41,899 bases of DNA from Streptomyces sp. A012304 (GTDB lineage Bacteria > Actinomycetota > Actinomycetes > Streptomycetales > Streptomycetaceae). Positions 17,511 through 25,794 of the stretch are shown piece after piece. A program made the translations under genes and the position numbers. The DNA lies in contig NZ_BQUN01000188.1 of assembly GCF_026008495.1 (NCBI RefSeq), forward strand, positions 207,616-249,514, written 5' to 3'. Every line of letters begins with the position of its first letter. The stretch's first letter is position 1. The notes beneath the pieces were generated by a model. The model was not told the origin of the DNA and did not search any database. It worked only from the letters and a program-made list of their open reading frames with translations.

Positions 17511-17720
17511 TCACCCATACCGAGATCGGCCTCCAGGCCAGCGATGACGACCTGCGTCGTCTATGAGGTGATGGGCGAAGGCTTCGGCGTGTGGCCACCC
17601 GGGCCGCAGGACACGACCGCTTTTCAGTTCGCGGTAACGCGGGTGGTCCGAGTCCTTCCTCGTCACGTAGCGCTCGATCACATAGCCGTGCCCGATCTCC
17701 TCGGGGTGCCGGAACGGCAT
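17511..17720 (-). CDS. Small hypothetical protein (69 aa)
   Basis: It starts MPFRHPEEIGHGYVIERYVT and contains WPHAEAFAHHLIDDAG. ATG 17720 follows the HEAT-repeat gene stop by 3 bp and has GGAGAGG upstream, so it is translated with that gene. Proteins with such sequences are short domains of unknown function. The C-terminus (RWPGGRSRYG) might be shortened by a frameshift, because 17355-17510 has no clear gene. Confidence 0.6.
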   Translation of the reverse strand: MPFRHPEEIGHGYVIERYVTRKDSDHPRYRELKSGRVLRPGWPHAEAFAHHLIDDAGRHRWPGGRSRYG

Positions 17721-17723
17721 CTG

Positions 17724-18455
17724 TCACCTCTCCGGGTACAGGTCGGTACGGTCGATCCAGGTGAGGGCGACGAAGATGTTGTCGCCGGCGGGGGCTTCGG
17801 AGGCTTCCAGCAGGGACCAGGTGCGGGACTCCTCGACCAGGTGCTCCCAGGGCGCGGCCCAGTCGAGTTCCCAGTCCAGGCCGGTGCCGGAGACGCCGTA
17901 CGTGCAGTCGGCGTCCACCCGCCAGAACTGGGAGTAGAGGATCACCTGGGCGTGGTCGGCCAGGTCGTTGACGATCTCGGCGAAGCGGGCCGAGGGCCAG
18001 CGCGGGGCGTCGTCCGCAGCGGTGGCTCGTAGGCGCGCCGTGAGCGGCGGGACGACAGGGCTGCGTGCGCCGAGTTCGGTCAGTGCCCAGCGGATGGCGA
18101 CGGGCTCGCTCCAGTCCGGTGGCGTCGCCCGGTCGAGGCAGTTGCGATAGGCGTGGCGCAGGGGGTCGACCGCGCCGTCGATCTCCAGGCTCGCCAGGGC
18201 CGTCGCGGCCCAATCCCGGACTGTGGGGTTCTCGCTGCCCAGGAGGGCGATCAGAGCGGGGCCGCAGCGTGGGTCCGCCACTTCTTCGAAGACTTCGATG
18301 GCGGTCAGCTGACCGAAGCCGCCGAGAGAGGGCAGTCCGTCGATGATGGCGGGGATGGCTTCGGAGCCGATGCCGATGAGTTCTGCGCGGGCGTCGTACG
18401 ACGGGCCGGTCGAGTCATCGAGCTGCTGGATGAGTCTCTCGATGTGGGTGGTCAT
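17724..18455 (-). CDS. HEAT-repeat protein
   Basis: This 243-aa protein starts MTTHIERLIQQLDDSTGPSY. It has HEAT-like helical repeats such as AIPAIIDGLPSLGGFGQLTAIEVFEE, ALIALLGSENPTVRDWAATAL and DPLRHAYRN, then a C-terminal domain with DCTYGVSGTGLDWELDW and ending DRTDLYPER. The start at 18455 overlaps the stop of the CPCC gene (ATGA), so they are coupled. HEAT proteins of this kind act as protein-binding scaffolds and some are immunity proteins; the role here is unknown. Confidence 0.75.
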   Translation of the reverse strand: MTTHIERLIQQLDDSTGPSYDARAELIGIGSEAIPAIIDGLPSLGGFGQLTAIEVFEEVADPRCGPALIALLGSENPTVRDWAATALASLEIDGAVDPLRHAYRNCLDRATPPDWSEPVAIRWALTELGARSPVVPPLTARLRATAADDAPRWPSARFAEIVNDLADHAQVILYSQFWRVDADCTYGVSGTGLDWELDWAAPWEHLVEESRTWSLLEASEAPAGDNIFVALTWIDRTDLYPER

Positions 18456-18832
18456 GGATGGTCGCGGCGCCAGAAAGTGGGGAGCCACCAGCAGAGCACC
18501 GAGCGGTCGTCGGGCCACGGGGCGCGGTCCTCGACTGCCCAGTCCTCGAAGGAGTCGCGTGTCAGGTCGATCGGGCGCCAGGCAGGGTCCAGCGGCTCGC
18601 CCTCGGCCGGAGGGCGGACGTACCGCCGGCTGTGTTCGTCGCAGGCGCCGAAGTCCTGGTAGTTGCGCTGGGCCTCGATCAGGGAGACCTTGTTCGCCCC
18701 GCCTGCCATGGTCGGCCAGCGGAACTGGAGCCCGTCGTCCTCCCAGAAGCAGACGGGGCAGATCTCGTAGGAGCCGGGCATGGCGTCGAGCACGCGGTGC
18801 CCGCAGCAGGGACAGGGGTAGCGGTCGCTCAT
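18452..18832 (-). CDS. CPCC cysteine-rich domain protein
   Basis: This 126-aa protein begins MSDRYPCPCCGHRVLD and continues with CPVCFWEDDG, the four-cysteine pattern of the Cys_rich_CPCC family, likely a zinc ribbon. The rest (SLIEAQRNYQDFGACDE ... RPIDLTRDSFEDW) also matches that family. It is the first gene of the four-gene minus-strand group. The function of the family is not established; many members lie next to toxin or immunity genes. Confidence 0.82.
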   Translation of the reverse strand: MSDRYPCPCCGHRVLDAMPGSYEICPVCFWEDDGLQFRWPTMAGGANKVSLIEAQRNYQDFGACDEHSRRYVRPPAEGEPLDPAWRPIDLTRDSFEDWAVEDRAPWPDDRSVLCWWLPTFWRRDHP

Positions 18833-19093
18833 CTGCGCAGTCTCGTTGCGGATCCGCCCGGTGCGCCATGGATTTCTCGGCCTCGGTACCCCGGCCGGTC
18901 CGCAGCCAGTCCGCGGGACACCCGTAAACGGTCGTCGGGAGCCAACGCGGCGGCCGAGGAGCCGCCGTGTCGTGGAAGCTCGCCGTCCTGTCGGTCCCGC
19001 CGCGACCTGTCCGTCCCAGCGGGAACTGGACCTGCCGGGCCTTGCTGGCGCAGGTGCGTCGCGAGCGGGTGCCGACCCCGTCCGGCAGGAATA
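18833..19093. other. Intergenic region without recognised gene
   Basis: This divergent region lies between the CPCC gene and the aminotransferase operon. It must contain the promoter of the minus-strand group. Apart from the operator and promoter listed to its right I see no clear element in it. Confidence 0.4.
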
Positions 19094-19116
19094 AGTTTCA
19101 GGTTGGAACTGAAACT
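19094..19116. promoter_or_regulatory. Operator-like inverted repeat, likely ROK repressor site
   Basis: AGTTTCAG-gttggaa-CTGAAACT is a perfect 8-bp inverted repeat that covers the -35 hexamer of the downstream promoter. The A/T-rich half sites stand out from the GC-rich surroundings. The ROK regulator encoded at 21728 is the natural candidate to bind it. Confidence 0.7.
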
Positions 19117-19130
19117 AAATCTGGTAGGCT
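19103..19130 (+). promoter_or_regulatory. Promoter of the aminotransferase-kinase operon
   Basis: TTGGAA (19103-19108) and TAGGCT (19125-19130) are spaced by 16 bp, close to the Streptomyces vegetative consensus. The start codon at 19184 is about 50 bp downstream. Confidence 0.65.
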
Positions 19131-19183
19131 GCCGCTGAAGCAGGCGCGACGAGATGCAAGCCAACGAAGGAGGGGATCTGCTG

Positions 19184-20533
19184 ATGGCTTCGACGCCGAG
19201 TCGAGCGCTGGCCAACTATCCCAACCGGTTCGACTCCGCAGCGCTCGGTGAACTGCCTGAGCGATTGCAGTCCACCGTCAAGCGGCGAAACAACGTGCTG
19301 GGCCCCGGTTACGCACTGAACTACCGCGAGCCGGTCGAGTTCGTCTCGGGCCGAGGCGCTCACCTGTTCGACCGGGACGGCAATGACTACCTTGACGCCT
19401 ACAACAATGTGCCGTGCGTCGGTCACGCACACCCGCACGTTGTCGAGGCCGTGTCCCGCCAGCTGGCGGCGGTCAACACCAACACGCGCTATGTGCAGGA
19501 ATCACTCGTCGACTACGCCGAGCGCCTTGTGGCGACCATGCCCGAAGCGCTCTCGAGGGTCAGCTTCGCGTGCAGCGGGTCGGAGGCGAACGACCTGGCC
19601 GTGCGCGTGGCTCGCCACCACACGGGCGGCGAGGGAATCGTAGTGACTCGCTGGGCTTACCACGGTCTCACTCGCGAGGTCGCGAGCTTCTCGCCGACGC
19701 TCGGCGCCGGGTCACCGCTCGGGCCGAATGTGCGGCTCATCGATGCTCCTGATCCGCGACTCGTCCCGCCGGGTTCATCGCTTCCCGACCACATGCGAAG
19801 CCAGGTGCGCGGCGCGATCAGCGACCTCGAGCGCCACGGCTACAGGCTTGCGGCGCTGATCACCGACTGCGCGTACTCGAGCGACGGCATCTTCACCGAT
19901 CCCGTCGGTTACCTGCGTGACATGGTCGAGGAGGTGCACGCCGCGGGCGGCGTGTACATCGCCGACGAGGTCCAGTCGGGATTCGCCCGGCTCGGAGAGT
20001 CGATGTGGGGGTTCAGCCGCCACGGGGTGCTTCCGGACATCGTCACGATGGGCAAGCCCATGGGCAACGGCATGCCGATCTCCGGCGTGGTGTTCAGGCC
20101 CGAGGTGTGCGAAGAGTTCGGGCAGAATGTCCGTTACTTCAATACCTTCGCGGGCAGTTCGATCGCGGTTGCCGCCGGTGCCGCGGTTCTGGACGTCTTC
20201 GAAGCGGAGAACGTGCGGCAGCGGGTCCTCGACAACGGCAGGGCCCTTCGAGCCGGCATCGAGGAGATCACTCGCGAGTCTCCCCACGTCGCGGAGGTCC
20301 GCGGCAGTGGCCTGTACGTGGGCGTCGAACTGGTGAAGGACCGGGAGTCGCTGGAGCCCGATCGTGTCCGCGCCGACCACGTCATCAACGACATGCGCGA
20401 GCGTCGCGTCCTCATCAGCGGCACCGGGGAAGGAGTCAATGTGCTCAAGATCCGGCCGCCGCTGGCCTTCGACTCGGCCGACGTGACGCGATTCCTCGAA
20501 ACCTTCGCGGAGATCGCCGAGACGCGCCTGTAG
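19184..20533 (+). CDS. Class-III PLP-dependent aminotransferase/phospholyase
   Basis: This 449-aa fold-type I PLP enzyme has SGSEANDLAVR (phosphate-binding region), D261-E-V-Q-S-G-F-A-R and the lysine that holds PLP, K291 in MGKPMGNGMP. The KPMGNG form and overall layout match the AGXT2-like group that includes ethanolamine-phosphate and 5-phosphohydroxylysine phospholyases as well as transaminases. ATG 19184 with AAGGAGGGG upstream is preferred over ATG 19154. The next gene is a small-molecule kinase, so I infer that this enzyme acts on the phosphorylated product, releasing ammonia and phosphate. An ordinary transaminase remains possible. Confidence 0.85.
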   Translation: MASTPSRALANYPNRFDSAALGELPERLQSTVKRRNNVLGPGYALNYREPVEFVSGRGAHLFDRDGNDYLDAYNNVPCVGHAHPHVVEAVSRQLAAVNTNTRYVQESLVDYAERLVATMPEALSRVSFACSGSEANDLAVRVARHHTGGEGIVVTRWAYHGLTREVASFSPTLGAGSPLGPNVRLIDAPDPRLVPPGSSLPDHMRSQVRGAISDLERHGYRLAALITDCAYSSDGIFTDPVGYLRDMVEEVHAAGGVYIADEVQSGFARLGESMWGFSRHGVLPDIVTMGKPMGNGMPISGVVFRPEVCEEFGQNVRYFNTFAGSSIAVAAGAAVLDVFEAENVRQRVLDNGRALRAGIEEITRESPHVAEVRGSGLYVGVELVKDRESLEPDRVRADHVINDMRERRVLISGTGEGVNVLKIRPPLAFDSADVTRFLETFAEIAETRL

Positions 20534-20559
20534 CAGGCCGAAAGCCGAAGGGACCGAAC

Positions 20560-21639
20560 GTGAACACCTCGCCCCCCGCACGTATCGCCCAGCAGTTGTT
20601 CGAGGAGAGCGGCCTGGCATCGTCCCACGAGCCCATCGAGACGGACGTGGTGGACGCCCTCGTCGCCCGGCACTACCGGCTGAGCGGACATCTCGAACGG
20701 CTGGCAACCGAGAAGGACGACACGTTCCGGTTGCGGACCGCCACGGCCGACCATCTCGTCAAGGTCTCCCCGCCCGACGAGGCGGTAGCTGTCGTGGCTC
20801 TGCAGACGGCTGTGATGCGCCACCTCGAAACCGAAGCTCCTCATCTCCCCGTCCAGCGGGTCAAGGAGACCGTCGAAGGCAGCGACAACGTACCGATCGA
20901 GACGAAAGACGGCGGGGTTCGAGTCCTGCGCGTCTTCGACTTCGTCGAAGGTGCCGTCCTGGCGCGGACGAACCCCGATCCCGACCAGCTTGCCAAGGCC
21001 GGGCAGATGCTCGGGCGAGTGGATCTGGCACTGCGGTCATTCAGGCATCCAGCGGACGAGCGGCGCCTTGTGTGGGACCTTCGGCACTTCGACCAGCTGC
21101 GGGAGCTCATCGAGTACACGCCCGGCGCCGTGCACCGTCGGCTGGCACAAGAAGTGTTCCGCCTTTTCCGCGAGGCCGTTGTTCCGAGGCTGGGTGATCT
21201 CGAGACCCAAGTGATCCATGGTGACTACAGCCCTTACAACGTCCTGGTGGATCCGCGCACGGACAGCTTCGTCACAGGAGTGATCGACTTCGGTGACAGC
21301 ATGCGTAGTGCTTTGATCTTCGATCCTGCCGTGTCTCTCGCGAACCTTCTCGGCCGGACACCAGGGGATCCCTGGCGTGAGGCATGCGGCTTCGTCGCGG
21401 GATACGAGCGGGCCCGGCCGATCAAGGACACCGAACTCCCGCTCCTGCCTGTCGCCGCGCTGGCACGCCTCACACTTCGCGCGCTGGTCACCCATTGGCG
21501 CGCGGAGCGAGTGCCCGAGCGTCGCGACTACCTGCTGGAGCACGCCAGAGACGACTGGGTCAACGTGGAGCGGGCCATGGCCGTCGCCATGGAGGAGGTC
21601 GTGGCCCGCTTGCTGAGCACCCGCCCTGACAGGCCTTGA
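20560..21639 (+). CDS. APH-fold small-molecule kinase (hydroxylysine kinase-like)
   Basis: This 359-aa protein is of the aminoglycoside phosphotransferase/choline kinase fold. It shows the Brenner loop H220-G-D-Y-S-P-Y-N and the metal-binding I-D243-F-G-D, plus an N-lobe with DHLVKVSPPDEA. It matches the pattern of AGPHD1/HYKK hydroxylysine kinases, whose partner enzymes are AGXT2-like phospholyases, exactly the gene upstream. GTG 20560 is preceded by GAAGGGACC and lies 26 bp after the aminotransferase stop, so they share an operon. The substrate could be hydroxylysine, ethanolamine or another amino alcohol. Antibiotic resistance is unlikely from the context. Confidence 0.82.
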   Translation: MNTSPPARIAQQLFEESGLASSHEPIETDVVDALVARHYRLSGHLERLATEKDDTFRLRTATADHLVKVSPPDEAVAVVALQTAVMRHLETEAPHLPVQRVKETVEGSDNVPIETKDGGVRVLRVFDFVEGAVLARTNPDPDQLAKAGQMLGRVDLALRSFRHPADERRLVWDLRHFDQLRELIEYTPGAVHRRLAQEVFRLFREAVVPRLGDLETQVIHGDYSPYNVLVDPRTDSFVTGVIDFGDSMRSALIFDPAVSLANLLGRTPGDPWREACGFVAGYERARPIKDTELPLLPVAALARLTLRALVTHWRAERVPERRDYLLEHARDDWVNVERAMAVAMEEVVARLLSTRPDRP

Positions 21640-21727
21640 GCGGCGGCACTGAGGCGGCGACGAACTGCCCGCAAGTCCGGCAGATACCACTGGTTCGGGC
21701 CGCGTACGGTCTCGCTAAGGTCATGAG

Positions 21728-22900
21728 GTGAGCAGCATCAACCCCACACCGCGCGACTACAACAAGGCAAGTGTCCTTGACGTGGTTCTCTCCCATGCGC
21801 CGTTGACCCGGAACAAGCTCATCGAGCTCACGGGGTTGAGCAAGGCGACGGTGTCGCGGGCCGTCGAGGATCTGCGCTCCGACGGGTTCGTCGTGGACGG
21901 GGGAGTCGACGCCGTCGCCGGACGCGGCCGTCCGTCGACGTACCTCGATGTGCCCGAGACGGCCGGACACGTCGTGGGGGTCAGCTTCGGCGCCCTGACC
22001 ACCGGCGTGCTGGTGACCGACCTACGCGGCCGTGAGATCGGACATGTGACCGTTCCGACGGTCGAGCACCACGACGTCCCCGCTGCCGGCCGGTGGCTGG
22101 TCGACCTGATCGAGCAGACCAGCGCCTGCGCGCGAGGGCCACTGCGCCAGGTCGTCGCGGCACTGCCCGCCCATGTCCGCGACGGTGCCGAGGTCTTCCG
22201 GCCTGCCGATGCGATGAGAATCTACTCCGGCAGAGACCTCCACCGAACGGTCGAAAAGCTCGTCGATGCTCCAGTGACCTTCGACAGTGACGCGAACGCG
22301 TCCTTGCTCCAGGTGCTCATGGACGACGCGAGCGTCCATGACGCCGCCCTGTTCAGCGTCAGCAGCACCCTGAGTTTCGCCACCTGTAGGGATCAGGAAC
22401 TGGCTCGGGGACGTACTCCTGCCTTCGGCGACATCGGTTCCCTCTCCTCGGGCATCGACGGCCGCACCCTCGACGGGCTGCTGGGCACCGCGGGGCTTGT
22501 GAAGTTCGCTCGTGAACACGGACTGGACATCGAACGCGTCGAGGACCTGTGGCTGGCACCCCAGGACCATCGAGCCCGTGCCGAGACGGTGGAGGCGTTC
22601 ACGACGGCGGTCACGACCGCCGTGAGCATCGTCGCCGTGACACTCGATCCCGAATCCGTCTACTTCGTCGGCCGGTTGCGCCCCTTGGTGGACGAGGTGC
22701 TCCCCGAGGTACGCAAGCGACTCGAACAGTCCTTGCCGGCCACCCCCCGGATCACGACCGTCTCCCAGGTCCTGGGACTCTCGGTGGCACGCGGCGCGGT
22801 GCACGCCTGCTTGGCCATGACCCACAACCGCCTACGGGACGCGCTCCTCAAGGCACGCGGTCAGGGACCGCGGCAGGAGCAGGCCGCGCCGGCATTCTGA
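21728..22900 (+). CDS. ROK-family transcriptional regulator
   Basis: This 390-aa protein has an N-terminal winged helix (LTRNKLIELTGLSKATVSRAV, about residues 26-46) followed by a degenerate ROK sugar-kinase-like domain with GVSFGALTTGVLVTDLRG. The usual ROK zinc motif with C-x-C-x(4)-C is not evident, so it may sense something other than a typical sugar. It starts with GTG 21728 after an 88-bp gap from the kinase gene, probably in the same unit, and likely represses the operon through the inverted repeat at 19094-19116. Confidence 0.85.
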   Translation: MSSINPTPRDYNKASVLDVVLSHAPLTRNKLIELTGLSKATVSRAVEDLRSDGFVVDGGVDAVAGRGRPSTYLDVPETAGHVVGVSFGALTTGVLVTDLRGREIGHVTVPTVEHHDVPAAGRWLVDLIEQTSACARGPLRQVVAALPAHVRDGAEVFRPADAMRIYSGRDLHRTVEKLVDAPVTFDSDANASLLQVLMDDASVHDAALFSVSSTLSFATCRDQELARGRTPAFGDIGSLSSGIDGRTLDGLLGTAGLVKFAREHGLDIERVEDLWLAPQDHRARAETVEAFTTAVTTAVSIVAVTLDPESVYFVGRLRPLVDEVLPEVRKRLEQSLPATPRITTVSQVLGLSVARGAVHACLAMTHNRLRDALLKARGQGPRQEQAAPAF

Positions 22901-22913
22901 TCCGGACCGCGAG

Positions 22914-22931
22914 CCGGGCCCATGGGCCCGG
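22914..22931. terminator. Palindrome between convergent genes
   Basis: CCGGGCCCATGGGCCCGG is a perfect 18-bp palindrome in the 41-bp gap between the ROK gene and the convergent lipoprotein gene. It probably acts as a two-way terminator although it lacks a T-tract. Confidence 0.6.
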
Positions 22932-22941
22932 GGCACTCGCC

Positions 22942-23478
22942 CTACTTCGCCGGGAAGAGCCGCAGCTTCGCGGTGTCTCCCGCGATGGCGAGGACGGCGA
23001 TCGAGAGCTCGTTGACGGTGGAGGGCCCGCCCTGGTCGGGGCGCTGCCCCAGCAGGTTGGAGGTGAATCCGCTGGCGTCGACCGAGCTGAGGTCCACGCC
23101 CTCGGCGCCGACGGCGCTCACCGTGAAGGGTCCCGCCCGCAGGCCGGCGGCGCGTGGTATCTCGGTGCCCTTCGTCACGACGATCGTGCAGCTTCCGTCC
23201 GTACACGCCCGCAGCTCGGCCGGTGTCGACGGCTTCATCGGCTTCACCGCGGTCGGCGACGGCGACGAGGAGGGCTTCGTCGGCGTGGGCGAGGCGGGGG
23301 ATGGTTCGGCCGAACGCGAGGTCGTGGCCGGTGTGGGCGCCCCCGTGTCGTCGCCCGAGTCGGAGCCGCAGCCGGTCAGCGCGGCGGCGAGGGCCAGGGC
23401 GCAGACGGTCCCCGCCGGGCCGCGCGCCGCAGACAGCCTGGCCGTACGGCATCGGGCCGATGTTTCCGAAGTGGTCAT
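22942..23478 (-). CDS. Secreted lipoprotein, hypothetical
   Basis: The 178-aa product carries a lipoprotein signal peptide with lipobox LTGC at about residues 34-37 (ALALAAALTGC), then a long S/T/P-rich linker. A C-terminal globular domain follows with CTDGSCTIVVTKGTEI, GAEGVDLSS and LAIAGDTAKLRLFP. The two cysteines of CTDGSC may form a disulfide. It would be anchored on the outside of the membrane. Its function is unknown. The motif GGGACCCCTCCC lies upstream (23503-23516, minus orientation), shared with the large operon and other genes to the right. Confidence 0.8.
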   Translation of the reverse strand: MTTSETSARCRTARLSAARGPAGTVCALALAAALTGCGSDSGDDTGAPTPATTSRSAEPSPASPTPTKPSSSPSPTAVKPMKPSTPAELRACTDGSCTIVVTKGTEIPRAAGLRAGPFTVSAVGAEGVDLSSVDASGFTSNLLGQRPDQGGPSTVNELSIAVLAIAGDTAKLRLFPAK

Positions 23479-23502
23479 GGGACCGTTCTAAACGCGGGGG
23501 CC

Positions 23503-23516
23503 CGGGAGGGGTCCCG
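23503..23516 (-). promoter_or_regulatory. Shared motif CGGGACCCCTCCCG upstream of the lipoprotein gene
   Basis: Read on the minus strand this is CGGGACCCCTCCCG, about 25-40 nt before the lipoprotein start. The same 12-mer occurs at four other intergenic places up to 38.8 kb. Confidence 0.55.
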
Positions 23517-23584
23517 CGCGCCCGTCGCCTCGGTGTCGGCCCGGGTGCCGGTAGGGCCTGTCGGTGTTCCGGGGCGCGCGGTTC

Positions 23585-23989
23585 TCATGTGTAGCGGCGC
23601 AGGACAAGGCGGCGTCGGCCGTTCTCCTCGACGTCGGAGTCCACCTCGTAGCCGTTGTCCTCGGCGTAGCGCAGCGCGGCGGCGTGGCCGTAGGCGCGGG
23701 CCAGTCCGGTCAGCCAGGGCTCGTTGTAGCGGGACCTGTCGTACGCGCTGATGACGGCTTCGAAGGTGCCGTCGGCGCGGCGGCGGAAGCCGATGTCGTT
23801 GCTGAGGCGGCCGATGTGGGCGCGGCGGACGATCACTTCGGCGCGTTCCGGGCGGGCGTCGCCCTGGTAGCCGTAGAGGGGCTGCGGGGTGTCGTGGGTC
23901 TCGACGGTGGTGAAGCCGAGCGTGGCGAGGGCCTGGACGAGCAGGTCGGGTTCGCGCAGCGCGGTGCGGACGCGGGTGAAGTGGGACAT
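23585..23989 (-). CDS. DUF1257 (Ycf35-like) protein
   Basis: This 134-aa protein has the DUF1257 signature MSHFTRVRT, VQALATLGF, R-R-A-H-I-G-R-L-S-N-D-I-G-F and an ending DSDVEENGRRRLVLRRYT. The family includes the plastid and cyanobacterial Ycf35 proteins, of unknown function. Start 23989 is set by the family and GGAGACCGCG upstream; the frame itself opens at 24187. It lies 194 bp beyond the Hsp70-like gene. Together with the Ycf46-like ATPase and DUF2997 protein it marks a conserved gene grouping, placing it in this system. Confidence 0.85.
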   Translation of the reverse strand: MSHFTRVRTALREPDLLVQALATLGFTTVETHDTPQPLYGYQGDARPERAEVIVRRAHIGRLSNDIGFRRRADGTFEAVISAYDRSRYNEPWLTGLARAYGHAAALRYAEDNGYEVDSDVEENGRRRLVLRRYT

Positions 23990-24114
23990 CGCGGTCTCCT
24001 TCGGCCAGGGGGTGTCTTGTGGATCAGGTCGGCTCCGAGGCGTGGTGCCTTTCGGCCGGCCCGAGCGGGGTGTGGTGCGTGCGGATGCAGGGCGGAGGAG
24101 GGAGTCGACGCGAT

Positions 24115-24154
24115 GGGGGCCCTCCCGCGCGAGCGAAGCCGAGCGTGGGGGAGT
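24115..24154. repeat. Streptomyces-type intergenic hairpin
   Basis: Around gagcgaagccgagcg the sequence forms an imperfect stem flanked by a C-rich and a G-rich run (ccctccc ... gggggag). This pattern recurs in Streptomyces genomes between genes. It could weaken transcription from the Hsp70-like gene into the DUF1257 gene. Confidence 0.5.
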
Positions 24155-24183
24155 CGGCGAGTGGCGAACGCCGGTGGGGGGTG

Positions 24184-25794
24184 TCACGCGAGCCGGACGA
24201 CCGGTTGCCGGTCCAGTACCAGCGTCTGGCGGCGCAGGTCGTAGGCGGTGACGGTGAGGCGCTTGTGGGCGTCGATGCGGAACTCCAGGCGGAAGCGGTC
24301 CTCCCCGGCCGTGGCGGGAGGGTCGGCTTCCAGGAAGGTGGGGCTGTCTTCGTTGAGCCAGAGCATGGACCGCTGCTGGCGCTGCTGCGGGGTGACGGGC
24401 ACCGTGCGGGCGCCGCCGCTCGCGTCGAAGGCGATCTCCAGCTCGGCCGCGGCGTCGCGGTAGGTGGCGTGGGCGAGTTCGTACACGGCCAGGCCCAGCT
24501 TGCGCTGCGTGTCGTGCACCGCCCGGACGGTGAGGGTCCTGACGGGCTCCTCGGTGGGGTAGGGGGTGCCGGCTTCGACCAGCGTCTCGAACTGATAGCT
24601 CCCGGTGTCACGGTCGACGTGCCGGATCGCGTAGTCGTGCTGGATGTGGTCGAACAGCTCGCTGCCGCCCGCGATGCCGGCCGCCCCGGCCGCCACCGCC
24701 TCCAACGGCCGGTCCAGGCGTACGACATCGGGTTCGACATGCAGATGGACCAGGTCCTGTACGGCGGGGATCAGGCAGCTGCCGCCGACGAGGAAGACGT
24801 TGCGGATGTTCTCGGTGCCGAAGCCGCGGGCCACGGCGGAGTCCAGGCAGGAGCGCAGGGCCTGGTTGATCCGGCGCAGCACGCCCTTGTCGCGCAGCAG
24901 CGCGTCGAACTCGTCGCGGGTGACGGTGACCTGGTGTACCTGGTCGGTGCGGGCGTCGGCGGCGCTGATCACGGCCCGCTCGGTGGTGGCCAGCTCCCGC
25001 TTGGCCCGTTCGGCGGAGGCCAGGAGGCGGCGGAAGACCTGGTTGCGGCCGATCTGGTCGCCGTGCGGCAGGGACAGGTGGCCGATGGCGTGTTCGGCGA
25101 GGAGCGCGTCGATCGTGTTGCCGCCCAGGTCCAGGCCCCGCTTGGCGATGGTGCGCACACCGGCGCCGGACCCCGCGGCGTCCGGTTCCTGTACGCGCAC
25201 GACGGAGACGTCGAGGGTGCCGGCCCCGAAATCGACGACGGCGAAGGCGTCGCCGGGGTTGAGCCGGGCGCTGTAGCCGACGGCGGCCGCGGTGGCTTCG
25301 TCGACGACGCGGAGGCGGGCGGTGGGCAGGCCGTCGCGGACTTCCCGCACCAGCCAGTCGCGGTAACCGTCGAAGGACTCCACGGGCGCGGTGGCGACGA
25401 TCTCCAGGTCGTCGTCCTCGATGGCGAGCAGCGCCAGCGCCATGATGTCGCTGAGGAACTGGGTGGCCGCCTCCCGGCCGGTGATCTTGCGGTCGCCGAC
25501 CGGGCGGGCGGCGTCGTAGGCGTGTCCGGCGACGTTGCTCTTGGTGGAGGCGAAGACGGTGAAGCCGGGGTCGTCGCTCATCGCGGGGGTGACCTGTGCG
25601 CCGAGGCGGCGGGTGGTGCCGTCGTGGGCGTAGGCGATGAGGGAGGGCACCACCCGCTGAGTGGGGCCGGGGCCGGCTTCGCGCAGCAGGTCGACGCCGG
25701 GCAGCGGGAGGGGGACGCCACGGCCCGCCTCGTGGTCCCAGCCCGCCACGACGGTGTTGGCGGTGCCGAAGTCGATGCCGATACGGGTGGTCAT
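24184..25794 (-). CDS. Hsp70-like ATPase (DnaK-family)
   Basis: This 536-aa protein is of the Hsp70/actin ATPase fold: GIDFGTANTVVAGW (phosphate 1), VVDEATAAAVGYS, VVDFGAGTLDVSV (phosphate 2) and VFLVGGSCLIPAVQDLV (adenosine). A shorter C-terminal beta-rich substrate-type domain follows, smaller than in DnaK, with no typical lid. No DnaJ or GrpE gene is nearby, so it is a dedicated chaperone-like NTPase of the operon. Its ATG overlaps the stop of the preceding propeller-like gene by ATGA, so they are translated together. Confidence 0.9.
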   Translation of the reverse strand: MTTRIGIDFGTANTVVAGWDHEAGRGVPLPLPGVDLLREAGPGPTQRVVPSLIAYAHDGTTRRLGAQVTPAMSDDPGFTVFASTKSNVAGHAYDAARPVGDRKITGREAATQFLSDIMALALLAIEDDDLEIVATAPVESFDGYRDWLVREVRDGLPTARLRVVDEATAAAVGYSARLNPGDAFAVVDFGAGTLDVSVVRVQEPDAAGSGAGVRTIAKRGLDLGGNTIDALLAEHAIGHLSLPHGDQIGRNQVFRRLLASAERAKRELATTERAVISAADARTDQVHQVTVTRDEFDALLRDKGVLRRINQALRSCLDSAVARGFGTENIRNVFLVGGSCLIPAVQDLVHLHVEPDVVRLDRPLEAVAAGAAGIAGGSELFDHIQHDYAIRHVDRDTGSYQFETLVEAGTPYPTEEPVRTLTVRAVHDTQRKLGLAVYELAHATYRDAAAELEIAFDASGGARTVPVTPQQRQQRSMLWLNEDSPTFLEADPPATAGEDRFRLEFRIDAHKRLTVTAYDLRRQTLVLDRQPVVRLA

